The notes under the pieces: model-generated | Told to the model about the DNA's origin: nothing | What the model saw: only the letters and a program-made list of their open reading frames with translations | The model's database searches: none | Origin: Oscillospiraceae bacterium | Lineage (GTDB): Bacteria > Bacillota > Clostridia > Oscillospirales > Oscillospiraceae | DNA: 17,193 bases | Assembly (NCBI GenBank): GCA_029067025.1 | Contig: JAIEFH010000121.1 | Coordinates: forward strand, 1 to 17,193 | Reading direction: 5' to 3' | Part shown: in pieces, positions 6,724 to 14,208 of the stretch | How the letters are laid out: each line of letters starts with the position of its first letter | Numbering within the stretch: position 1 is the first letter of the stretch | Position numbers and translations under genes: made by a program

Positions 6724-7494
6724 ATGATTGACAGCTGGAATATCACCATCCCTGAATTGACTGGGGACGAACCCCGTCGGGCCTATATTTATCTTCCCGA
6801 CTCCTGGGAGATGGATCCCGACCTGCGTTACCCCGTACTCTATATGTTCGACGGGCACAACGTATTCTTTGACGAGGACGCAACCTACGGCAAGAGCTGG
6901 GGGCTGGGCGAGTACCTGGACGCCACCGAGACCCAGATCATCGTGGCCGCTGTGGAGTGCAACCACCATCCGGACAACGGGCGGCTGAGCGAATACTCTC
7001 CCTGGTCGTTTTACACCGGCGGCTTTGGCCGGGTGGCAGGGCGGGGGAGAACCACCATGGAGTGGCTGGTCCACGCCTTCAAGCCGGAAATCGACCGGGA
7101 ATTCCCCACACTTCCGGGCCGGGAGGACACCTTCATCGCGGGCAGCTCCATGGGCGGGCTCATGAGCCTGTACGCCCTGCTGGAGTACAACCGATATTTC
7201 TCCCGAGCGGCAGCGCTGTCCCCGTCCCTGTGGGTGGCTCCGGGAAAGGTTGATGCCCTCATCCGCACGGCGCGGGTGAACCCAAACACGGTGCTGTACA
7301 TGGATTATGGTTCCCGGGAGCTGTCCAACCACGCCCAGACCTTCAAGCTACTGGGCCGGACGGCGGCGGCGCTGCTGGACAAGCGCGTTCTGCTGGACTT
7401 CCGCATGGTGCCCGGCGGCGACCACAGCGAGGCCAGCTGGGAACGGCAGATTCCGTTTTTCATGAGAACCCTGCTTTACGGGCGGGAAGATTAA
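6724..7494 (+). CDS. Alpha/beta-hydrolase esterase (esterase D / enterochelin-esterase-like)
   Basis: This is a predicted cytoplasmic serine esterase of the Esterase_D fold (PF00756 type). The 256-aa protein starts with the family beta-rich segment RRAYIYLPDSWEMDPDLRYPVLYMFDGHN (18-46). Its nucleophile elbow is GSSMGG with Ser142. A likely acid is D195 in LYMDYGSREL, and a likely base is H234 in VPGGDHSEASW. No signal peptide or membrane helix is visible. It opens a three-gene cluster and is unrelated in detail to the second esterase next door, so this is not a simple tandem copy. The ATG at 6724 follows GGAAAGGA at a usable distance. The substrate is unknown; acyl-enzyme chemistry on a siderophore-like or peptide ester is possible but unproven. 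Confidence 0.82.
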   Translation: MIDSWNITIPELTGDEPRRAYIYLPDSWEMDPDLRYPVLYMFDGHNVFFDEDATYGKSWGLGEYLDATETQIIVAAVECNHHPDNGRLSEYSPWSFYTGGFGRVAGRGRTTMEWLVHAFKPEIDREFPTLPGREDTFIAGSSMGGLMSLYALLEYNRYFSRAAALSPSLWVAPGKVDALIRTARVNPNTVLYMDYGSRELSNHAQTFKLLGRTAAALLDKRVLLDFRMVPGGDHSEASWERQIPFFMRTLLYGRED

Positions 7495-7528
7495 AGATCG
7501 CGTCCCGCTCTATGGGTGGGAGGATTAA
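7473..7528 (+). repeat. Duplicated gene tail (two 22-bp copies, 34 bp apart)
   Basis: Bases 7473-7494 are the last codons of the first esterase (LYGRED stop). Bases 7507-7528 repeat them with 4 differences and still read LYGWED stop. Three of the four changes are silent third-position changes, and the fourth gives R to W. This fits the residue of a diverged second gene copy whose body has been lost. Confidence 0.6.
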
Positions 7529-7550
7529 CAAAAGCTAAGGAGAGAGCCGA

Positions 7551-8306
7551 ATGGAGACACAGTATTTTAAGAATTACAGCCCTGCTCTGGGCCGGGACAT
7601 GGAGTGCAAGGTGTACGGCCATGCGGGCCGTCCTGTGCTGTTCATCCCCTGCCAGGATGGGCGGTTCTTTGACTTCGAGAATTTTCACATGACCGACGCC
7701 TGGGCTCCCTGGATCGAGTCCGGCCAGGTCATGGTATTTTCCATCGACACCATGGACGGGGAGAGCTGGTCGAACAAGGGGGGCGACCCATACTGGCGCA
7801 TCCGCCGGTACGAGCAGTGGATCGCCTATATCACCGATGAGATGGTGCCCTTCATGCGGGCCATGGTGAACGAGCGCAACGGCTGGACAGGTGAGGCCGG
7901 GGTGCTGGTGTTCGGGGCGAGCCTGGGCGCCACCCACGCCGCCAACCTGTTCTTCCGCCGCCCCGATCTGTTTGACCGCGTGCTGGCCCTCAGCGGCATC
8001 TACAGCGCGGACTACGGCTTTGACGGCTATATGGACGAAGTGGTATATCGCAACTCTCCCGTTCACTACCTGTCCGGTATGCCCAAGGATCATCCCTTTA
8101 TCGACCTTTATAACCGGAAGAAGGGCGTTATCTGCGTGGGCCAGGGGCCGTGGGAGATCCCCGACACCACCCGGCAGATCGCCCACATCTGCTACGAGAA
8201 GGGCATCCACCTGTGGGTGGACTTCTGGGGCTGGGACGTGGCCCACGACTGGGACTGGTGGTATAAGCAGGTGGCCTATTTCGTGCCCTATTTGTTAGAA
8301 AACTGA
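7551..8306 (+). CDS. Alpha/beta-hydrolase, putative esterase (COG4947-like)
   Basis: This is a predicted serine hydrolase with 251 residues and no export signal. The central strands and oxyanion region are RPVLFIPCQDGRFFDF (27-42). The nucleophile elbow is FGASLGATHAA with Ser124, and the probable catalytic histidine is H232 in WGWDVAHDWDWW. The aromatic-rich end suggests a bulky or hydrophobic ligand. It matches the group of short esterases often called putative esterase COG4947 (recalled, not searched). It begins 56 bases after the first esterase with AAGGAGAG upstream of the ATG, and is followed 31 bases later by the ATP-grasp gene, so the three are almost certainly one transcript. Its reaction is unknown. 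Confidence 0.78.
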   Translation: METQYFKNYSPALGRDMECKVYGHAGRPVLFIPCQDGRFFDFENFHMTDAWAPWIESGQVMVFSIDTMDGESWSNKGGDPYWRIRRYEQWIAYITDEMVPFMRAMVNERNGWTGEAGVLVFGASLGATHAANLFFRRPDLFDRVLALSGIYSADYGFDGYMDEVVYRNSPVHYLSGMPKDHPFIDLYNRKKGVICVGQGPWEIPDTTRQIAHICYEKGIHLWVDFWGWDVAHDWDWWYKQVAYFVPYLLEN

Positions 8307-8337
8307 ACTCACTTAAAGAAGAGAGAAGGAAAAAACA

Positions 8338-9534
8338 ATGAAAAATGTCATCTTCATTTCCCCCAATTTTCCCACCAACTACTGGCAGTTCTGCCGGGAA
8401 CTGAAAAACAACGGCATGAATGTGCTGGGCATCGGCGACGCGCCCTATGACGAGCTGCGGGGCGAGCTGAAGGACAGCCTCAACGAGTACTACAAGGTGG
8501 GCAGCCTGGAGAACTACGACGAGGTGTACCGGGCTGTGGCGTTCTTTGCCTTCAAGTACGGCCGGATCGACTGGCTGGAGTCCAACAACGAGTACTGGCT
8601 GGAGCGGGACGCCCAGCTGCGCACCGACTTCCACATCACCTCCGGCTTCCAGAGCGACGACATCCCCCGCATCAAATACAAGTCCAAGATGAAGGAGTTC
8701 TATGAGAAGGCGGGCATTCCCGTGGCCCGCTATCATCTGGTGGACGATGAGAAAGGCTGCCTGGCCTTCATCAAGAAGGTGGGCTGGCCGGTGGTGGTCA
8801 AGCCGGACAACGGCGTGGGCGCCTCCGACACCCACAAGCTGTCCAGTGAGGAGGATCTGAAGCATTTCTTGGAGACGAAGCACGACGTCACCTATATCAT
8901 GGAGGAGTTTATCCACGCTGAGGTCAACTCCTACGACGCCATCATCGACTCCACCGGCAAACCCATCTTTGAGACGGGCAACGTCACCCCCATGTCCATC
9001 ATGGACATCGTGAACGAGGAGGATAACTCCATTTACTATATCGTCAAGGATCTGCCCGCCGACACCAAGAAGGTGGGGCGGGCCACCGTTAAGAGCTTTG
9101 GCGTCAAGAGCCGTTTCGTCCACTTCGAGTTCTTCCGCCTGACCCAGGACCAGGAGGGCATGGGCAAGAAGGGGGACGTGGTGGCGCTGGAGGTCAATAT
9201 GCGCCCCTGCGGCGGGTTCAGCCCCGACATGATGAACTTCGCCAACTCCACCAACGTGTACAAGATCTGGGCGGATATGATCGCCTTTGACCGCTCCACG
9301 CTGGAGACGGGCGACCACTTCTTCTGTGCCTATGCCGGCCGCCGGGATGGCAAGGACTTCATTTTTGATCACGAGGCTGTCATGGAAAAGTATGGCGAGC
9401 AGATGAAGATGGTGGATCGTATCCCCGACGTGCTGTCCGACGCTATGGGCAACCAGATGTACGTGGCCACCTTCCGCACTAAGCGGGAGCTGGACGCGTT
9501 CTACAAGGATGTGCTGAAGGTAAACAAGAAGTAA
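8338..9534 (+). CDS. ATP-grasp ligase (short carbamoyl-phosphate-synthase-large-subunit-like)
   Basis: This stand-alone ATP-grasp enzyme is expected to activate a carboxylate as acyl-phosphate and join it to an amine or similar nucleophile. The 398-aa protein has an N-terminal pre-ATP-grasp Rossmann-like part (1-110, opening VIFISPNFPTNYWQF). The ATP-grasp fold follows with WPVVVKPDNGVGASDT (150-165, ATP lysine K155), adenine-contact region YIMEEFI (186-192) and metal ligands in ALEVNMRPCGG (E285, N287, with R289). There is no biotin, PurK or D-Ala-ligase signature, so the substrate pair is open. Its partners are the two esterases upstream, suggesting that one carboxyl group is freed or re-esterified around the ligation. 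The start has AGAAGG upstream. The gene keeps the GC-rich codon use of the cluster. Confidence 0.85.
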   Translation: MKNVIFISPNFPTNYWQFCRELKNNGMNVLGIGDAPYDELRGELKDSLNEYYKVGSLENYDEVYRAVAFFAFKYGRIDWLESNNEYWLERDAQLRTDFHITSGFQSDDIPRIKYKSKMKEFYEKAGIPVARYHLVDDEKGCLAFIKKVGWPVVVKPDNGVGASDTHKLSSEEDLKHFLETKHDVTYIMEEFIHAEVNSYDAIIDSTGKPIFETGNVTPMSIMDIVNEEDNSIYYIVKDLPADTKKVGRATVKSFGVKSRFVHFEFFRLTQDQEGMGKKGDVVALEVNMRPCGGFSPDMMNFANSTNVYKIWADMIAFDRSTLETGDHFFCAYAGRRDGKDFIFDHEAVMEKYGEQMKMVDRIPDVLSDAMGNQMYVATFRTKRELDAFYKDVLKVNKK

Positions 9535-9565
9535 GCCAAAGCCTCGGCAGGGTCAGGCAAGATAG

Positions 9566-9594
9566 GCGGCGCATGGAAATTATCCATGCGCCGC
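9566..9594 (+). other. 12-bp perfect hairpin between the ATP-grasp gene and the AT-rich segment
   Basis: GCGGCGCATGGA (9566-9577) and TCCATGCGCCGC (9583-9594) pair perfectly around AATTA. It lies 31 bases after the ATP-grasp stop and probably ends the transcript, but the following bases are TGAACAGTTTG, not a T-run. It may also act as a 3' stabilising stem. Confidence 0.6.
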
Positions 9595-9676
9595 TGAACA
9601 GTTTGGGACGATATATCATTTGTCAGGGCCAAGTATCAGAAGAATTATTTCAAAGGAAAAGGTGGGTTATCAAAGC

Positions 9677-10574
9677 ATGAGAGAGATGATTGAACAGATT
9701 TTACCTTTATGGGGAATAGAAAACGGACAATTATTGCAAATATCTCCATCAGCTTGGGTGATCGACGATTCCTATGTGATAAAAGTATATGATGACAAGA
9801 ATAAATTGGAAAGAAACATAAAAGCATCGACGATATTATTGGGCTGTGGTGTTCCGGTTGCGGAGATCGTGTTTACCAAAATGGGAGAAGAATATGTCGA
9901 ACGTCAAAACGCTTATTTTCTCATGTCTAAAAAGATGAAGGGAAGCAATATTTCTGATATAAAAGATACGGGAATGGCTTGGAAAAATGGGTTGTGTAAT
10001 TGCGCGGCTGCACACGGCATTTATACAGTGCGAAAAAGAAATCGAACTTTGGGACAATAGCCTATTAAAGGAGATGAAAGGATGGGTGCGGGAAAATTTA
10101 GCGGATCATGAATGGCGGATTGTAGGTGAAGCGGAGTATCTAAAAGTGGTGGAGTCATTGGAGGTTGTGTATGATGATCTGCCAAAGCAGCTGATCCACA
10201 GAGATGTGCACTTTGGAAATTTTCTGTTTTTGCATGGTAATTTTGTTGGATATATTGATTTTGATTTGAGCCAAAAAAACATACGGATATTTGACATTTG
10301 CTATTTTTTAACGGGGTTGCTGGCGGAGGAAACATCGGACACACTTACAAAAGAGGACTGGCTGGAAAACGTTAAAGCGGTGATTGCGGGTTACGAAAGG
10401 ATGATAAAACTTACTGAAAAGGAAAAAGAGGCCATTCCGTGGGTCATGGAATGCATTGAAATTTTGTTTTCAGCGTATTTTGTCGGCACAAAAGATATAA
10501 AACGTGCGAATGATGCATACCATGTATTCCACTTTCTACAGGAATGCGAGGACGATATGAAAGACGTGATATGA
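9677..10574 (+). pseudogene. Frameshifted APH-fold phosphotransferase (aminoglycoside phosphotransferase/RdoA/choline-kinase-like)
   Basis: Two overlapping frames together make one kinase of about 298 aa. The first frame (from ATG 9677) covers the N-lobe with VIKVYDDKNKLERN and FLMSKKMKG. The second continues from 9987 (MGCVIARLHTAF) and holds the catalytic loop HRDVHFGNFL (restored 174-183) and the metal site IDFDLS (D194, D196). The break is in a run of five A at 9983-9987; four A would read TGG AAA ATG GGT and join the lobes. The family phosphorylates small hydroxyl compounds such as aminoglycosides, choline or homoserine; the substrate here is unknown. The gene is visibly AT-richer than both neighbours, which suggests transfer. 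A single sequencing error in the homopolymer is an alternative to true inactivation. Confidence 0.8.
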
Positions 10575-10640
10575 TATTTTTGCATATTACTCCGTTTTCT
10601 GGTTAAACTAAGGGCACCATTGAAAAGGAGGTATTCACCT

Positions 10641-10826
10641 ATGCCGAATTTGAGTTCCAAAGAGCTGTCCGCCCTGGAAGATCAGCTGGGTTTTGAGTGT
10701 ATGCTGTGCTGCAAGTACCAGGACGCCGCCCAGGCCACCCAGGAAACTGAGCTGAAGAACACCTACAACCAGTACGCCGCCCAGCATAAGCGGAATTATG
10801 ACACCCTGCTGGGCTTTTTACGCTAA
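10641..10826 (+). CDS. Small CotF-like spore coat protein
   Basis: This 61-aa helical protein starts at ATG 10641, directed by AAAGGAGG at 10623-10631. The pattern KELSALEDQLGFECMLCCKY then YNQYAAQHKRNYDTLLGFL resembles half of the ferritin-like CotF coat family (PF07875). It has three close cysteines (ECMLCCKY) that the next gene lacks, which could crosslink in the coat. It lies 12 bases before a second CotF-like gene, as expected for a pair assembled together in the spore outer layers. Sporulation control is likely, but I see no convincing sigma-E or sigma-K promoter in the 66 bases ahead. Confidence 0.7.
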   Translation: MPNLSSKELSALEDQLGFECMLCCKYQDAAQATQETELKNTYNQYAAQHKRNYDTLLGFLR

Positions 10827-10838
10827 GGAGGACGAACC

Positions 10839-11102
10839 ATGAAGGACAACGAGATTATCACCGATCTGCTGCTCACCGAGAAGAAGATGAGCACCAACTA
10901 CAACCTGTTCGCCTCCGAGTGCACCAACGTGCAGCTGCGGGATACCTTTGTTAATCTGCTCACCCAGGGCCACAAGACCCAGACCCAGCTCTTCGAGACG
11001 GCCAAGCAGAAGGGCTGGTACAAGGTGGAGCAGGCGCAGCCCCAGCAGATCGCCCAGGCCGAGCAGAAGTTCACCAACCAGGCACCGACAATTTCCGGCT
11101 GA
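10839..11102 (+). CDS. CotF family spore coat protein
   Basis: This 87-aa protein starts at ATG 10839 after AAGGAGG. The segment NEIITDLLLTEKKMSTNYNLFASEC (3-27), followed by LRDTFVNLLTQGHKTQTQLFETAKQKGWY (34-62), is the typical two-helix CotF-like pattern, ending in a Gln-rich tail (QAQPQQIAQAEQKF). The family localises to the spore coat. Its small upstream partner is probably a paralogue. The pair ends at a structured intergenic region with a strong terminator, so they form a separate unit. Confidence 0.85.
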   Translation: MKDNEIITDLLLTEKKMSTNYNLFASECTNVQLRDTFVNLLTQGHKTQTQLFETAKQKGWYKVEQAQPQQIAQAEQKFTNQAPTISG

Positions 11103-11118
11103 TGTCACGCTCGGATTG

Positions 11119-11221
11119 GGCCCATGACGGGGCGGCTTCCCTGCGACTCGGGCAAAACCCAGTCCCACTGCGTGAGCCGTGGGTTTTTGCCCTCGCTTCG
11201 GTCCATCCGCCCCTATGGGCC
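11119..11221. repeat. 103-bp nested inverted repeat
   Basis: Three stem layers share one centre near 11170. GGCCCAT (11119-11125) pairs with ATGGGCC (11215-11221). GGGGCGG (11129-11135) pairs with CCGCCCC (11207-11213). GGGCAAAACCCA (11150-11161) pairs with TGGGTTTTTGCCC (11180-11192) with one bulged base. An internal GCGTGAG also matches CTCACGC just outside at 11226-11232. It is non-coding and lies after the coat genes, ahead of the terminator. A miniature transposon or structured RNA are both possible. Confidence 0.6.
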
Positions 11222-11264
11222 TATCCTCACGCTTCGCTGAAATCTTAAAAAAAGCTAAAGTCTG

Positions 11265-11295
11265 CCCCCGGCGTATGGAAACGCCGGGGGTTTTT
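11265..11295 (+). terminator. Intrinsic terminator after the coat gene pair
   Basis: CCCCCGGCGT (11265-11274) and ACGCCGGGGG (11281-11290) form a perfect 10-bp GC-rich stem on a 6-base loop, followed by five T. It separates the coat genes from the regulator gene that starts at 11337. Confidence 0.93.
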
Positions 11296-11336
11296 ATGTT
11301 ATACTACCCTTGACCAATCTAACGGGGGGAGCAGCC

Positions 11337-12026
11337 ATGGAAACAGCCAATATTCTCGTTGTGGAAGACGACGTGGACATCAACCGCCTGCTGTGCACTA
11401 TTCTGGAGGGGGCGGGCTATACCTGCCGCGCCGCCTTCTCCGGCAGCGAAGCTCTGCTGTGGGCGGAGAAATACGATTACGACCTTATCCTGCTGGATCT
11501 GATGCTCCCTGGGGTGACGGGGGAGGAACTGATCGCCCGCATCCGCCGTGGCAGAACCATGCCCATCATCGTGGCCTCCGCCAAGGTGGGAGTATCCGAC
11601 CGGGTGAACGTGCTCAAGCTGGGGGCGGACGACTTCATCCCCAAGCCCTTTGACAACGCCGAGGTGCTGGCCAGGGTAGAGGCGCAGCTGCGCCGCAGCC
11701 GCCAGTTTGCCTCCCCCAAGGCAGATATGCTGTCCGCCGGCTCCCTTGTGCTGGATAAGGACAGCCACACCGTAACCGTGAACGGCGAGGAGCTGTCCCT
11801 GACCGGCCGGGAGTTTGACATTCTGGCCCTGCTGATGGAGAATCCCCGCCGGGCTTTTTCCCGGGCCCAGATTTACGAGACCGTGTGGGGTGAGGACTTC
11901 ATCGGAGACGACAATACGGTGAATGTCCATGTAAGCAATCTCCGATCCAAGCTGGCCAAAATTGACCCGGAGCGCACCTACATCAAGACCGTGTGGGGCA
12001 TCGGCTTTAAGTTTAACCTTTCTTAA
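11337..12026 (+). CDS. OmpR/PhoB-family response regulator
   Basis: This is a DNA-binding response regulator of 229 aa. The receiver domain (about 4-120) has the acidic pair D11-D12, phospho-acceptor D54 in LILLDLMLPG, switch Ser81 and conserved K103 in FIPKPFD. The winged-helix output domain (about 130-227) ends with VHVSNLRSKL and IKTVWGIGFKF. I chose ATG 11337, which has GGGGGGAG six bases upstream; the frame opens earlier at a TTG without a ribosome site. Its kinase is not adjacent but is encoded about 2.2 kb downstream, after the ABC genes, and no other kinase is present. The last codons overlap a tandem TTAACC repeat that it may bind. Confidence 0.93.
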   Translation: METANILVVEDDVDINRLLCTILEGAGYTCRAAFSGSEALLWAEKYDYDLILLDLMLPGVTGEELIARIRRGRTMPIIVASAKVGVSDRVNVLKLGADDFIPKPFDNAEVLARVEAQLRRSRQFASPKADMLSAGSLVLDKDSHTVTVNGEELSLTGREFDILALLMENPRRAFSRAQIYETVWGEDFIGDDNTVNVHVSNLRSKLAKIDPERTYIKTVWGIGFKFNLS

Positions 12027-12032
12027 CCTTTC
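12013..12032 (+). promoter_or_regulatory. Tandem TTAACCTTTC repeat, candidate response-regulator binding site
   Basis: Two exact 10-bp copies, TTAACCTTTC at 12013-12022 and 12023-12032, place TTAACC boxes one helical turn apart. This is the layout that OmpR/PhoB/PhoP-type dimers bind as direct repeats. The site ends about 4 bases before the expected -35 position of the ABC promoter, and it includes the stop codon of the regulator gene. Confidence 0.65.
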
Positions 12033-12059
12033 CTTTCAGGAGTTTTGGCCTTTCGGCGG

Positions 12060-12065
12060 TATGAT
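12060..12065 (+). promoter_or_regulatory. -10 element of the ABC transporter promoter, no -35
   Basis: TATGAT at 12060-12065 is 5/6 consensus. The bases 17 upstream read CAGGAG, so no -35 exists. With the direct repeat just ahead, this is the expected form of an activator-dependent promoter. Confidence 0.5.
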
Positions 12066-12097
12066 ACGGTCAGTTCAAACAGAAAGGCGGAAACGCT

Positions 12098-13016
<919 letters not shown>

Positions 13017-13024
<8 letters not shown>

Positions 13025-13796
13025 CTACATCCGTGCCGAATTCTATAAGCTGGTGCGCCGCAAATACACCTACATCGCCCTGGGGGTCTTTCTGGCGCTG
13101 GAGGGGCTGCTGGTGGCGTGCTATGCCTTCCACAACGCCCACTCCTATGCCACCCCCTTCGGCGGGGCAATTCCCATTGTCGTGGAGATGGGTGCTGTCG
13201 GTTTCTGTATCTGCCTGCTCACCGCGGACATCGTGTTCGCGGGGCAGTACAAGAACTCCACGCTGAAAAATGAAGTGTCCTTCGGTCTGAGCCGCACCCA
13301 GATTTATTTGGGCAAGCTCATTGCGCAGACCCTGTTGTCTATTGCGTATCTGATGGTCATGATGGGCTTTTTCCTGGGTGCGTGCGCCATTATCCTGCCC
13401 CTTGAGTCCGGCGCGGCGTTTTATTCCGCCTCGGAAGCCCTCTCTATCGTGGGCTGGTTCCTGACGGCGGGCCTCCCCCTGTGGATCGGCGTTCAGGCGG
13501 CGGCCTGTATGTGCCAGTTCCTGATTAATGGTGATATGGCCTCGTCCTTCGTCTATGTGGGCATCGTCTTTGTGCTGGACGGTGTTCTGGAGTTGATTGG
13601 CCTGCTCGTCCGGGGTAGGGTGGGGGACATCCTATTTAAAATCTGCGCATACCTCCCCCGGCCTATGCTGGATAGCGTCAAGTCCACCATAGGCAATTGG
13701 AATGACATGGGCCGGGCGTGGCTGGTGGGGGCGTTCTGGCTGGCCGCGTGTACTGCTGTCGGCTTGTATGGCTTCAACCGAAAGGAGATCAAATGA
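13017..13796 (+). CDS. ABC-2 type permease, six transmembrane segments
   Basis: This is the membrane subunit for the preceding ATPase. The 259-aa protein begins with the amphipathic MFNYIRAEFYKLVRRKYTY typical of ABC-2 permeases. Hydrophobic segments lie near 19-39, 51-75, 105-130, 145-170, 178-200 and 235-255. LKNEVSFGLSRTQIYLGKL is the conserved cytoplasmic coupling region. The ATG at 13017 lies 8 bases inside the ATPase gene with GGGGGTGGG ahead, so translation is coupled. There is no large extracellular loop of the BceB kind, so it is closer to BcrB-type exporters and probably does not sense peptides alone. Its own stop overlaps the next small gene. Confidence 0.88.
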
Positions 13797-13909
13797 AACA
13801 CAGGGACAGGAAGAGGAAAGGAGCGAGGCGTATGCCGCTGGCACTTTGGATATCTATCGGGGCGGTCTTTCTGTGTGCGCTTACCGCCAAGCATTATGAA
13901 AAAAAGTAA
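13793..13909 (+). CDS. 38-aa single-helix membrane micro-protein
   Basis: The ATG at 13793 overlaps the permease stop (ATGA) and has AAGGAG 5 bases upstream, so it is very likely translated. The product begins with a basic arm (KHRDRKRKGARR), followed by one hydrophobic helix (PLALWISIGAVFLCALTA) and a KHYEKK end. The basic end predicts an N-in orientation. I do not recognise a family. Its coupled position behind the permease suggests a transporter-associated subunit or a link to the kinase. Confidence 0.6.
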   Translation: MKHRDRKRKGARRMPLALWISIGAVFLCALTAKHYEKK

Positions 13910-13917
13910 GACCGTGT

Positions 13918-13943
13918 TCAGCCGGGCCCTGGGGCCCGGCTGA
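13918..13943 (+). other. 12-bp GC-rich hairpin inside the operon
   Basis: TCAGCCGGGCCC (13918-13929) and GGGCCCGGCTGA (13932-13943) pair perfectly around TG; flanking GACC/GGTC could extend it. No T-run follows. It lies between the transporter genes and the kinase genes, so it could be an mRNA-processing or stability stem that sets their ratio. Confidence 0.65.
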
Positions 13944-13964
13944 TGGTCGTGAGTGAGGTGTCCC

Positions 13965-14021
13965 ATGAAAACTGCACTTATCGTTTTCCTTGTACTCCTG
14001 TATATGCTGTTATTCGGATGA
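13965..14021 (+). CDS. 18-aa hydrophobic leader-like peptide
   Basis: An ATG at 13965 follows GAGTGAGGTG and encodes MKTALIVFLVLLYMLLFG. Its first 12 residues match 8 of the first 12 of the histidine kinase downstream (MKTAIIIFLLLV), so it may be a copied kinase membrane anchor. The stop overlaps the next ATG (ATGA). Translation is plausible but unproven. A frame from ATG 13943 overlaps it in another phase. Confidence 0.45.
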   Translation: MKTALIVFLVLLYMLLFG

Positions 14022-14191
14022 AGCAGTTGATACAGTTGATCGCGGCAGGCCCGCTAGGTATCTTCGGCCCCATCCTGGTGCTCTTGGTGTGCCTCTGGCT
14101 GGGCCGGGGTAATCGCTCCCCCTGGTGTGTCAAGGTGATCCTCCTTGCCTTGCTCATTCTGCTGCTGCTCATCATGCTCGGCTACATCTGA
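14018..14191 (+). CDS. 57-aa two-helix membrane micro-protein
   Basis: The product has two hydrophobic segments (IAAGPLGIFGPILVLLVCLWL and VILLALLILLLLIML) around a short GRGNRSPWC loop. I start it at ATG 14018, which overlaps the stop of the 18-aa ORF and would rely on translational coupling since no ribosome site precedes it. The same frame is open back to ATG 13943 (82 aa), which also lacks a ribosome site. I recognise no family. It ends 17 bases before the kinase ATG, so it may act with the kinase membrane anchor. Confidence 0.5.
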   Translation: MKQLIQLIAAGPLGIFGPILVLLVCLWLGRGNRSPWCVKVILLALLILLLLIMLGYI

Positions 14192-14208
14192 CGGGAGAGG
14201 TGCGCCTT

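Noticed and set aside
8128..9372. A 414-codon minus-strand frame opposite the ATP-grasp gene
   Set aside because: It mirrors a clear ATP-grasp coding frame, has repetitive V/H/L/D composition and no ribosome site.
10575..10640. Possible sigma-E/sigma-K promoter (CATATTAC) ahead of the coat genes
   Set aside because: The -10-like string deviates from both consensus forms and no matching -35 lies at the right distance.
13943..14017. Longer 82-aa version of the two-helix micro-protein
   Set aside because: The ATG at 13943 sits at the edge of a strong hairpin with no ribosome site, and the extra 25 residues overlap the 18-aa ORF. Kept only as an alternative.
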